A stretch of 64,000 bases of DNA. It comes from Paenibacillus montanisoli. GTDB taxonomy: Bacteria; Bacillota; Bacilli; Paenibacillales; Paenibacillaceae. Location of the stretch: NCBI RefSeq assembly GCF_003268025.1, contig NZ_QLUW01000003.1, positions 310,001 through 374,000 on the forward strand, in the 5' to 3' direction. Position 1 is the stretch's first letter; each line of letters opens with the position of its first letter. Positions 19,349 to 26,326 of the stretch are shown piece after piece. A model generated the notes under the pieces. That model saw only the letters and a program-made list of their open reading frames with translations. It was not told the DNA's origin and did no database searches. A program made the position numbers and the translations under genes.

Positions 19349-19402
19349 GGAGAAACCCAACGTTTTTTTGCAAACGTTGGGTTTCTTTTTTGGTTCTTGG
19401 CC
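19349..19402 (+). repeat. Terminator-containing direct repeat, copy 2
   Basis: Same block as at 6508-6562: GAGAAACCCAACGTTT, a T-rich loop, AAACGTTGGGTTTCTTTTTT, then GGTTCTTGGCC. It ends the GH88 gene and, in reverse, the minus-strand stalk-protein gene. Together the two copies bracket the 12.8-kb uronate locus as direct repeats. Confidence 0.85.
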
Positions 19403-19418
19403 TTCTTGTCATAGCATT

Positions 19419-20390
19419 CTATTTATTTCTAGTAAACGTTTGACCGGCCAATTCAAGCGTATCGCCGTTTACGGTGAACTCGACCGTGCTAACGGATTTG
19501 TCCGCAACGATACGGATATGGGACGAGTCAACGATCAAGTAGTTTCCTACCGCTTGGCCCGCACGATAAAAGACGCCGTCCGCGGTCAGCTCCATCACGG
19601 TTCCTTTGCGCGATTCGGTCCAAGAACCGACTAGCTTAGAAACGATTTCCGCGCTTGCCGACACGGCAGGGGAGAGGACTAGATCATATCCTCTCGCCGT
19701 CAAATGCTCGGCGATCGCCTTGTAGCTGGCGTTATCTGCGGTGCCTGCTCCGAACGGATTCTCCTTCGCGTCTCGCAGGACGTACACGTATTCGCCTTTG
19801 GTTCCTAATACCGAATCTTTGGCGTCGTGGCTATCCGCATTCCATTTTGCCTGATCAATAACCTCTACGGTAGCGAGAACACGTGCTTCAGGGGATGCTG
19901 CATCCTGCGGCAAGTAAAGCAAGTCGATCGCGCTAAGAGCGCCCGCCGACAATGCTCCGGATTTAATTCCGTCCGCGATCGATTCCGTCGGCCATACGGT
20001 CGGGCGGAGCTTGCCGCCAAACGATGATGGAATCTGCAAGGAGTAGCCGTATTTGTCCAAAATCAATTGCTCATCCATACGATATTCGAGAAACTTGCTT
20101 TGTTGGGTGAAATACGCCGTCTGTGACTTTCCTTCCCAATATACGTCGTAACCGAGTTGGCCGGCTACGCTGCGAACGGGCAAATAAGTCCGGTTGTTAT
20201 AAACAAGGGGCGTCATTGCCGAGCCGTCCTCATCCTTTAATTCGACCTGGTTACCGCTGACATTGACGTGTACGGACGGATTTAAGAAAGCCTTCACTTG
20301 GGTCAAATGCCCGGATGCGTATACACCAGCCGCTAGCCCTAATGTCATGGTTGCGGTTAGCCCTGCGGCGATAACGGTTTTTTTCTTCAT
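19419..20390 (-). CDS. Secreted protein with copper amine oxidase N-terminal-like (stalk) domain
   Basis: Exported protein of 323 residues with a signal peptide (GLTATMTLGLAAGVYASG) and an N-terminal copper-amine-oxidase-N-like fold (about 38-95; PLVYNNRTYLPVRSVAGQLG). This module is frequent in Paenibacillus surface proteins and has no amine oxidase activity itself. The remainder has a lipocalin-like C-terminal stretch (LVGSWTESRKGTVMELTADG). GGAGG precedes the ATG. An ECF-type promoter motif lies 37 bases upstream, identical to the one before the sigma operon, so it is a likely member of that envelope-stress regulon. Function is unknown. Confidence 0.8.
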   Translation of the reverse strand: MKKKTVIAAGLTATMTLGLAAGVYASGHLTQVKAFLNPSVHVNVSGNQVELKDEDGSAMTPLVYNNRTYLPVRSVAGQLGYDVYWEGKSQTAYFTQQSKFLEYRMDEQLILDKYGYSLQIPSSFGGKLRPTVWPTESIADGIKSGALSAGALSAIDLLYLPQDAASPEARVLATVEVIDQAKWNADSHDAKDSVLGTKGEYVYVLRDAKENPFGAGTADNASYKAIAEHLTARGYDLVLSPAVSASAEIVSKLVGSWTESRKGTVMELTADGVFYRAGQAVGNYLIVDSSHIRIVADKSVSTVEFTVNGDTLELAGQTFTRNK

Positions 20391-20427
20391 GGGAATTCCT
20401 CCGTAAGATTATTGTGCGTGCACATAG

Positions 20428-20458
20428 CTATGACGGGCAGCCTCACGATAAAGTTTGG
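20428..20458 (-). promoter_or_regulatory. ECF sigma promoter motif before the stalk-protein gene
   Basis: On the minus strand the site reads CCAAACTTT, 14 bases, CGTCATAG. Both boxes and their spacing are identical to the site before the sigma gene (21903-21933), and each ends 37 bases from its ATG. The AAC core and CGTC resemble the -35 and -10 of ECF sigma promoters. Confidence 0.75.
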
Positions 20459-20478
20459 AAGGATTCTCCGAAACTGAA

Positions 20479-21357
20479 TTATTTTACGTATGCTTGATTG
20501 ACCAGAACGTCAGCTATTAGCTCCGTCGGAATGACGAATTCGACGATGCCCATCGAACCGGGGGCGACAGCGTACTTATCGAAAGAAATGACCAGTTTGT
20601 TGTCCGTATTGATATAAAAATTTGAATCCTTTTCAATCGTTCTGAAATTCAGGTCCGACTCTTGCTGGCCATTTCCGGTAACCCAGAAAAACGAGTTTTT
20701 GTCTTGTTTCATTCTCGCTATCATTTGTTCCTTAATGTTGTTGCTGATGAGATCGATATACCGGTCGTCTTTAAAGAGACTCGGCAGCGTGATGAGCACA
20801 TGGTTCACTTTGTCTACCGTATCGTATCTGAACGTGGTAGAGGAAGAACCTACGGTATTCGCCACATAGCGCCCAATGGACAGCAGGCGATCAGTATCGG
20901 TTTTGACAACATAACCGCTTTCAACACCAGCTTCTCCACCGCCGTTTTTTTTCAAATCATCCATTTCCGCCATGAACTCATCGTACAGCCGTTTGCTCTC
21001 CGCGGAATATTTGTTGTTCAACTGTTGTTCCAACGACTTGTCACCAAGATCGGCAATGGCCGGTACTTGAATATGGGCTTTATAAGTCGGTTCTTCTACC
21101 TTGTATTCGCGGATCGTAAGCACTTTTGCAAGGGGGCCGATTACCGGCCATTTCGAAGACGCATTCGCAAACGAGGGACTGATATTTAAAGCGGAAATGT
21201 ACAATATCGCAATCGCAGCCGCAGCGGCGATCCATCGAATACGTATCCTCTTCCTATGGACATGCTTGCTAATTGCTTCATCTATTATATTGTCCAGGCC
21301 CTCGGGGATAGGAATTTCGCGATATTGCCGCTTCAGTTCGTTCAACTTGTTATCCAT
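20479..21357 (-). CDS. Anti-sigma factor, RsiV-like (DUF4179/DUF3298)
   Basis: Membrane anti-sigma factor of about 292 residues. A cytoplasmic N-terminus (about 1-40) would bind the sigma factor. One membrane segment follows (WIAAAAAIAILYISALNI), then an extracytoplasmic domain with the PSFANASSKWPVIGPLAKVL stretch and a C-terminal DUF3298-type part, as in RsiV, where that domain senses a cell-wall signal. I chose the ATG at 21357, six bases after AAGGTGG; it overlaps the stop of the sigma gene (ATGGATAA), which implies translational coupling. An ATG at 21363 abuts the ribosome site and is less likely. Confidence 0.85.
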   Translation of the reverse strand: MDNKLNELKRQYREIPIPEGLDNIIDEAISKHVHRKRIRIRWIAAAAAIAILYISALNISPSFANASSKWPVIGPLAKVLTIREYKVEEPTYKAHIQVPAIADLGDKSLEQQLNNKYSAESKRLYDEFMAEMDDLKKNGGGEAGVESGYVVKTDTDRLLSIGRYVANTVGSSSTTFRYDTVDKVNHVLITLPSLFKDDRYIDLISNNIKEQMIARMKQDKNSFFWVTGNGQQESDLNFRTIEKDSNFYINTDNKLVISFDKYAVAPGSMGIVEFVIPTELIADVLVNQAYVK

Positions 21358-21865
21358 TTTCATCCACCTTACTAAAGTTTTCATCGTTCATGAACAAGCG
21401 CAATTTTCTAAGAGCTTCGTACAATCGCGTCTTGATCGTATTGACGTTTTCGTTTAAGACATGGGCGATTTCTTCAATTTTCATGTCCTCGAAATAGCGG
21501 AGCACGACTACGCTTCGATAAAGGGGAGGGAGCAAGCTCATCGCATGCTCCAAATCGAAGTCGCGATAAGCGTCTTGTGAACTTAAACCATATGTTTCAA
21601 GCGTCTCCTCGTCGAACGTAACAACGTTTTTCTTTTTTCTCAAAAAGTCTAACGCAGCGTTTATGACGATGCGATAAAACCAGCTCTTTGCCTGGGAAAC
21701 ATCTTTGAGCGACTTAGAGGCGGCTAACGCTTTCTGAATGGCCTCTTGAATAATGTCCAGCGCATCATCGGGATTTCTGACGTATGTATATGCCAATCGA
21801 TAGGCGTTATCTTTGTGTAGTAATATGCATTGCAGCACTTCCTTTGAAGATGGGGAAGCAAACAT
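21350..21865 (-). CDS. RNA polymerase sigma factor, ECF subfamily (SigV-like)
   Basis: ECF sigma factor of 171 residues with region 2 (AYTYVRNPDDALDIIQEAIQKA, residues about 22-45; KSWFYRIVINAALDFLRKKK) and region 4 (LLPPLYRSVVVLRYFEDMKI followed by EEIAHVLNENVNTIKTRLY). It is co-transcribed with the RsiV-like anti-sigma gene. Its promoter region carries CCAAACTTT-N14-CGTCATAG, shared with the stalk-protein gene, which suggests autoregulation. AAAGGAG lies about ten bases before the ATG. Confidence 0.92.
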   Translation of the reverse strand: MFASPSSKEVLQCILLHKDNAYRLAYTYVRNPDDALDIIQEAIQKALAASKSLKDVSQAKSWFYRIVINAALDFLRKKKNVVTFDEETLETYGLSSQDAYRDFDLEHAMSLLPPLYRSVVVLRYFEDMKIEEIAHVLNENVNTIKTRLYEALRKLRLFMNDENFSKVDENG

Positions 21866-21902
21866 GATGAATTAACTCTCCTTTACGATAAGGGCCGTAA
21901 GA

Positions 21903-21933
21903 CTATGACGTTCCAGGTTAGCAAAAAGTTTGG
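21903..21933 (-). promoter_or_regulatory. ECF sigma autoregulatory promoter motif
   Basis: Minus-strand CCAAACTTT, 14 bases, CGTCATAG, ending 37 bases before the sigma ATG. The same two boxes with the same spacing and distance occur at 20428-20458. Confidence 0.75.
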
Positions 21934-21962
21934 TGAGGAATAACTTACCAACGTTTAAAGCA

Positions 21963-22000
21963 AAAAGGAGCAGTTTGCCGCGGCAACTGCTCCTTTTTGT
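21963..22000 (-). terminator. Bidirectional-looking terminator upstream of the sigma operon
   Basis: AAAAAGGAGCAGTT pairs with AACTGCTCCTTTTT around GCCGCGGC, with T-tracts on both sides. No intact gene ends here; it lies directly after the minus-strand AraC remnant and was probably that gene's terminator. Confidence 0.75.
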
Positions 22001-22012
22001 TTTATTAAGCTG

Positions 22013-22105
22013 TCATAAAGCGGTCTGGCGTTCCCGGTATTGGCCGGGTGTTATGCGCAGCGATTAGAAGACAGCTGCGATATTGATGTAAAAGATTTTA
22101 AGATG
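22013..22105 (-). pseudogene. Remnant of an AraC-family regulator C-terminus
   Basis: On the minus strand, reading to the TGA at 22013-22015, the frame gives SLRITPGQYRERQTAL. This matches the typical end of AraC proteins (GITPGQYRxR). The upstream part of the frame (INIAAVF, then a stop) is degenerate. With the terminator just beyond it, this looks like the tail of a deleted regulator gene. The rest of 21934-22231 shows nothing else recognisable. Confidence 0.5.
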
Positions 22106-22231
22106 AAGCGGCTACATCCGGGCACGCCGTCGTGAACGGCAGCATCAATTGTTGTGTTGAAATCTTAAGGTCATGAATATCTATTGGATGGGTGAGGTCT
22201 AGCACATCAAGCGATATGTGGAGAGGTGACT

Positions 22232-22935
22232 ATGATAGATTTCGATAATTTAGCGGGGTACCGGAATGCTCATACTTACGACCAATTAAACGATTTAAAT
22301 GAAACAGAATGGAAGTTTTATTTTGATCTTGCATACCAACTGGGGAGTCCGATTCTGGACGTTGCATGTGGAACAGGAAGGTTTACGATTCCTTTGGCAG
22401 AACGCGGGTTTGATTTGACGGGTGTGGATCTTACGCCAGAAATGTTGGAAGTTGCAAAGCAAAAGGCTGAACGACTAAGTGTCAATATCAATTGGGTTCA
22501 TGCGGACGCAAGACATTTTGAGCTTGGGCGTAAGTTTCGCTTCATATTTACCACAGGAAACTCATTCCAACATTTTTTAGACAGAGAATCAGTAGACGGA
22601 TTACTTAGAACTATTTACATGCATCTTGATCAAAATGGAGTATTTGCTTTCGAGACTCGGAATCCCGTTCTATCGCTTTTAATTTCGGAAACAAACATTG
22701 AAAAAGATCACAAAACTCAGCTAGAGCATTACGTCTTTACAGATCGCAAATGGAAAGATGAATCTGCTGTTAATGAATCTATACAGCCCTTTGCACTGCG
22801 GTACTTTTCCCCCAAGAGCTTATAAGTTTACTATATTATAACGGATTTAAATTAGAGGAAATGTATGGGGATTTTGACTTAAGTCCATTTCAAGCGAATA
22901 GCCCCCTGATGGTTTGCGTTTGTCGAAAACGCTAA
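22232..22935 (+). pseudogene. SAM-dependent methyltransferase, frameshifted near the C-terminus
   Basis: Class I SAM methyltransferase. Motif I is ILDVACGTGRFTIPLAERG, followed by GVDLTPEMLEVAKQKA and WVHADARHF. The open frame stops at 22825 after RYFSPKSL. Adding one C to the five-C run at about 22809-22813 restores QELISLLYYNGFKLEE and then MYGDFDLSPFQANSPLMVC, the normal end of this family, with a stop at 22933-22935. So either a one-base deletion inactivates the last ~40 residues, or it is a base-calling error. The ATG at 22232 follows GAGAGGTGA. The region is AT-rich. The methyl acceptor is unknown. Confidence 0.8.
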
Positions 22936-23029
22936 TTATTTCCAGGAAGAGAAGGAGTATTATTCCAACCATGTTCCCTTACAATTGGATGGTCAGGGAA
23001 GAAAAACATAAAACGAATACGCCGTATCT

Positions 23030-23058
23030 AACCGTCCTAATTAAGGCGGTTTTTTTTT
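23030..23058 (+). terminator. Intrinsic terminator after the methyltransferase gene
   Basis: AACCG-T-CC and GG-CGGTT form a stem with one bulged T and a TAATTAA loop, followed by eight or more T residues. Confidence 0.75.
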
Positions 23059-23379
23059 ATCCCAAATGCAGCCCGTGTCTATGCGCGCCGCTGACCGTCC
23101 GCTCATCATAGACGACATTAACTAATGCTCTAAATGACGCTCAATGAATGGCTTGCCGCGAGTATCTTATTTAAAAGTTAGCTAGAAGTGAATAAAAAGA
23201 GTCTAGTAATACCCCCAACACATGGGGAAAAAAGCTCGAGGAAGTCCGAGTCCGATCTGTTCTGGTTGGAGGTGGCTACAAATGATTCGAAATAATTGTA
23301 ATTACTGTTTCACGAAATGAAATTCGCGTAAATAGTAGGTTTTTTATTATACGATCATAAAAAGTTAGTAAAATAAATA
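23059..23379. other. Non-coding stretch between terminator and sortase promoter
   Basis: About 320 bases, AT-rich in the second half, with no credible gene, repeat or hairpin that I can name. The sortase promoter begins directly after it. Confidence 0.4.
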
Positions 23380-23408
23380 TTGCAAACGCTTTCGTCAGAG
23401 AATATAAT
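23380..23408 (+). promoter_or_regulatory. SigmaA promoter of the sortase operon with overlapping cre-like site
   Basis: TTGCAA (23380-23385) and TATAAT (23403-23408) are separated by 17 bases. TGCAAACGCTTTCG at 23381-23394 overlaps the -35 box and fits the catabolite-responsive element consensus except at its last base, so CcpA or the local LacI protein may repress here. Confidence 0.75.
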
Positions 23409-23422
23409 GGGCTATGTGGTTG

Positions 23423-23439
23423 ATCCGAAACGTTTTGGA
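23423..23439 (+). promoter_or_regulatory. LacI-type operator before the sortase gene
   Basis: ATCCGAAACGTTTTGGA, a near-perfect palindrome centred on CG (one mismatch between the arms), lies 15-31 bases after the -10 box, where a bound repressor would block transcription. The identical 17-mer is found at 25176-25192 before the LacI gene. Confidence 0.75.
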
Positions 23440-23486
23440 TAATTAATAACAAAATACATAATCCGCGCTCAAGGAGAATTCGTACG

Positions 23487-24326
23487 ATGAGAAACGATCG
23501 ATTTTCAATAACGTTTCCTCGAAGCCGAATCCGTCATGCGGTGATGGCCTTGAAAATAATCAGCGTCTTTGTTTTTGTTTTTGCGGTACTTCAAATCGCG
23601 CTGAAATGGGCCGATTATTCCAAAAGCCGTTCGACTTACCAGGAAATCCGTGCGGTCGCCAATGCCGTATCAGATGAATCTTCGGAATCTTCACAATCTT
23701 CGGAGTCTTCCGTGAATCCTGTGCCCGTCGAAGGTCGGAAAACCGCGGCACCGAAAGAACGCTCCATACTGCCTACGATCATTCCGCTATTAAAGCTGAA
23801 TGAGGAGGCCGTCGGCTGGATCCGGATAGAGGGAACGAGAATCGATTACCCGATCGTCAAAGCGCAGGATAATCAATTCTACCTCAAACACGACTTCAAG
23901 AAAAATCGCAGCAGCGGCGGATCCATATTCATGGATTACCGCAATGGGATTGATCTTCTCGATCAAAACACGGTTCTATACGGGCACCGTATGAAAGACG
24001 GCTCCATGTTCAATGATTTGGTCAAGTTCCAAGACAAAGCCTTTCTGCAAAAACATCCTACCATTCAATTGAAAACCAAGTATGAGGTCACGGCCTGGCG
24101 TATATTCGCCGTCTACGTGACGGATGTCGGATTCGATTACACTCGTCCCCAATACAAGTCCGACGATGATTTTCGTTTGTTTGTCGACACGATCAAATCA
24201 AAGGCGAAGCTGCCGGATGACTGGACGATAAGCAAAGAAGAACGGATTCTTACTCTGTCCACTTGCAGTTACAAATTCCACAACGCTCGTTTGGTCGTAC
24301 AAGCGGTACCGGACACATCGAAGTAA
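23487..24326 (+). CDS. Class B sortase
   Basis: Membrane-anchored transpeptidase of 279 residues that cuts a sorting signal and links the protein to the cell wall. It has one N-terminal membrane segment (ALKIISVFVFVFAVLQIAL), a Ser/Glu linker, then the sortase barrel with IDYPIVKAQDNQFYL, His167 in LYGHRM, Cys260 in LSTCSYKF and Arg268. The long insert between His and Cys and the STC...R spacing of eight residues are class B features. AAGGAG precedes the ATG at 23487. The next gene encodes a protein with an NPKTG sorting signal, so this is probably a dedicated enzyme for that one substrate. Confidence 0.9.
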   Translation: MRNDRFSITFPRSRIRHAVMALKIISVFVFVFAVLQIALKWADYSKSRSTYQEIRAVANAVSDESSESSQSSESSVNPVPVEGRKTAAPKERSILPTIIPLLKLNEEAVGWIRIEGTRIDYPIVKAQDNQFYLKHDFKKNRSSGGSIFMDYRNGIDLLDQNTVLYGHRMKDGSMFNDLVKFQDKAFLQKHPTIQLKTKYEVTAWRIFAVYVTDVGFDYTRPQYKSDDDFRLFVDTIKSKAKLPDDWTISKEERILTLSTCSYKFHNARLVVQAVPDTSK

Positions 24327-24341
24327 GGACGATATTACGGC

Positions 24342-24361
24342 AAGGAGGGGTCTGTATGTAA
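24342..24361 (+). other. Start-stop element (strong ribosome site, ATG, TAA)
   Basis: AAGGAGGGG is followed after five bases by ATG and immediately by TAA. It lies between the sortase and its substrate gene. It may be a decayed gene start or a minimal upstream reading frame affecting translation of the substrate gene. Confidence 0.4.
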
Positions 24362-24435
24362 AGCGGCGGACAGCATTCGGAGCAGTACCCGTATCGAACG
24401 AAATTATCGACAAAGAAAATGGGAGGGCATTTCGA

Positions 24436-25098
24436 ATGAACAAAATGAAAACGTTTAAACCGCTCATCGGCCTTATGATTGTCGTCATGATGATGACGAT
24501 GATGGCTTCGGTTGCTTTTGCCGCTGATGGAATCAAATACAAAGTGGCGGCATTCTCCAGCCAGAACAAGGATTATCCTGCGAGCAACCTCGAAGGAGAC
24601 GGGTCCAATTTCTGGCACACGGAGTGGGAAGAACCGATGCCGAAACCTCCCCACTGGGTCGTTCTGGACCTTCAAGGCGAGTTTACCGTATCGGAATTAA
24701 AATACTTACCGCGACAAGATAACGACAACCCGAATGGCCATATTACAGAGTACAATGTTTACGTCAGCATGGATAATAAGACGTTTGATAAAGTAGCCTC
24801 CGGGACATGGGACAAGAGCAGCAATAAAGTCGAAGAATCCGCATCCTTCGATCCGGTAAAGGCCAAATACGTGAAATTGGAATCAGTAAAAGATGATTTC
24901 TTGGCGGCGCAAAAAATTACGATTATCGGAACCAAAGCAGCTGCGGACTCGGTTGCGAACGATTCGGGTGCAGAAGCGGATACGGCTGCCAGCAATCCGA
25001 AAACAGGAGATATGGGTACTCTTCCTTATATCGTATTAGCTCTCGCGGCTGCTACCGCATTTGTTGCAACAAAAAAAATCAGATTCGGCAATAAATAA
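24436..25098 (+). CDS. Cell-wall-anchored protein with discoidin (F5/8 type C)-like domain and NPKTG signal
   Basis: Surface protein of 220 residues. The signal peptide ends in SVAFAADG. A single discoidin/F5/8 type C-like domain follows (about 32-170; YPASNLEGDGSNFWHTEW, PHWVVLDLQGEFTVSELKYL, YVKLESVKDDFLAAQKITI), a fold that commonly binds carbohydrates. An Ala/Ser/Asp linker leads to the sorting signal NPKTG at residues 187-191, a hydrophobic segment (LPYIVLALAAATAFVAT) and a Lys/Arg tail. NPxTG-type signals belong to class B sortases, which fits the gene directly upstream. GGGAGGG precedes the ATG. It may hold glycan at the surface near transporter C; that role is inferred. Confidence 0.85.
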   Translation: MNKMKTFKPLIGLMIVVMMMTMMASVAFAADGIKYKVAAFSSQNKDYPASNLEGDGSNFWHTEWEEPMPKPPHWVVLDLQGEFTVSELKYLPRQDNDNPNGHITEYNVYVSMDNKTFDKVASGTWDKSSNKVEESASFDPVKAKYVKLESVKDDFLAAQKITIIGTKAAADSVANDSGAEADTAASNPKTGDMGTLPYIVLALAAATAFVATKKIRFGNK

Positions 25099-25175
25099 GA
25101 GCCTAGATCAATCGATAAGGTGCCGATAAAGCTGCCCGCCCGAAAAACCGGCGGAGCGGCTTCATCAGCGCTTTT

Positions 25176-25192
25176 ATCCGAAACGTTTTGGA
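25176..25192 (+). promoter_or_regulatory. LacI-type operator before the LacI-family gene
   Basis: ATCCGAAACGTTTTGGA, the same 17 bases as at 23423-23439. It ends five bases before the ribosome site of the LacI gene, in a position suited to autorepression. Confidence 0.75.
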
Positions 25193-25212
25193 AAATGGAG
25201 GGAGATGATGCG

Positions 25213-26232
25213 TTGACCACCATTAAGGACTTGGCCAGAGTGGCTGGCGTATCCGTAACAACCGTCTCCAGGGCGCTAAACGGATATGACGACGTAAACG
25301 AAGATACCCGATCGAAGATCAAACGCGTCGCGGAGGAGCTGAATTATCGCCCCAATGCGGTCGCCCGGAGCTTGGTGACTCGAAAAACGCGAACGATTGG
25401 GGTTATTTTGTCCGAGATCAACAGAGATGGCGCGAAAGATTCGTTAGCGTTCGAAATATTGTGCGGCATAAACGATCGTTCCGTGGAATTGGATTATGAC
25501 ATTTTGCTCTTCAGCACCAACCCCAAAAAGCAGCTTGCCAAGTCCTATGCCGATTTGTGCAAGGAACGCAACGTGGACGGGGCCATACTTTCCGGTCTTC
25601 GGGTGAACGATCCCTATTTGCAGCAAGTTGTTCAAGATACCAGTTTTCCGTGCGTACTGATCGATATTCCGGCCGCCCATCAGAATGTGGGGCACGTAAC
25701 CACCGATAACGTCCGCGGGGCAAAAAACGCCGTCGAGCACTTGGTTCGGCTCGGTCATCGTCACATTGCCATGATCAACGGGCATAATGAAGCGTCGGTC
25801 AGCAAGGAGAGACAGCTAGGATACCGGCATGCGCTGGTGGAGCATGGAATCGCTTTTCGCGAGGAGCTTATATTTAACGGCGAATTTAAGGAAGAGGGCG
25901 GCTACGCCGCCATGCACCAGATCTTGCGCCGCCATCCGGAAGTCACCGCCGTTTTCTCGGCCAGTGACTTGATGGTGCTAGGTGCGCTGCGAGCACTCGA
26001 GCATCTCGGACTCAAAGCGCCTGAAAATATATCCATCGTCGGATATGACGATATTGTGATCGCTTCGTACTGCTCGCCGCCGATCACGACGATCCGACAG
26101 GACCGATACGAAATGGGCTATCAAGCAGCGCAGCTGCTGATCGATATGTTGGAGAATAGAAAAGTGAATCGCAAAATCGTGCTGAATTCCGAACTGATCG
26201 TCAGACAAAGCACCTCCTCGTTTAATGGATAA
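25213..26232 (+). CDS. LacI-family transcriptional regulator
   Basis: Sugar-responsive repressor of about 339 residues. The N-terminal helix-turn-helix reads TIKDLARVAGVSVTTVSRAL and is followed by the hinge helix (NYRPNAVARSLVTRKT). A periplasmic-binding-protein-like effector domain completes it (TIGVILSEI, VTAVFSASDLMVLGALRAL, ENISIVGYDDI). I chose the TTG at 25213, eight bases after GGAGGGAG, since the usual LacI start is a few residues before the helix-turn-helix; the longer frame to 25120 would run through the operator. It likely controls itself, the sortase pair and possibly transporter C. Confidence 0.9.
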   Translation: MTTIKDLARVAGVSVTTVSRALNGYDDVNEDTRSKIKRVAEELNYRPNAVARSLVTRKTRTIGVILSEINRDGAKDSLAFEILCGINDRSVELDYDILLFSTNPKKQLAKSYADLCKERNVDGAILSGLRVNDPYLQQVVQDTSFPCVLIDIPAAHQNVGHVTTDNVRGAKNAVEHLVRLGHRHIAMINGHNEASVSKERQLGYRHALVEHGIAFREELIFNGEFKEEGGYAAMHQILRRHPEVTAVFSASDLMVLGALRALEHLGLKAPENISIVGYDDIVIASYCSPPITTIRQDRYEMGYQAAQLLIDMLENRKVNRKIVLNSELIVRQSTSSFNG

Positions 26233-26326
26233 CAGCGGAGGCGGTGGTCGAAACCGCGGAAACCGGTACGTGGACGATACTGGTGGAAACACTCGCCATG
26301 CAGCAAATTAAAGGAGGTATTTTGTG

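Noticed and set aside
26250..26268. Direct repeat GAAACCG-N3-GAAACCG before transporter C as a third LacI operator
   Set aside because: It is a short direct repeat, not the palindrome seen at the two other operators, and shares only the GAAAC core.
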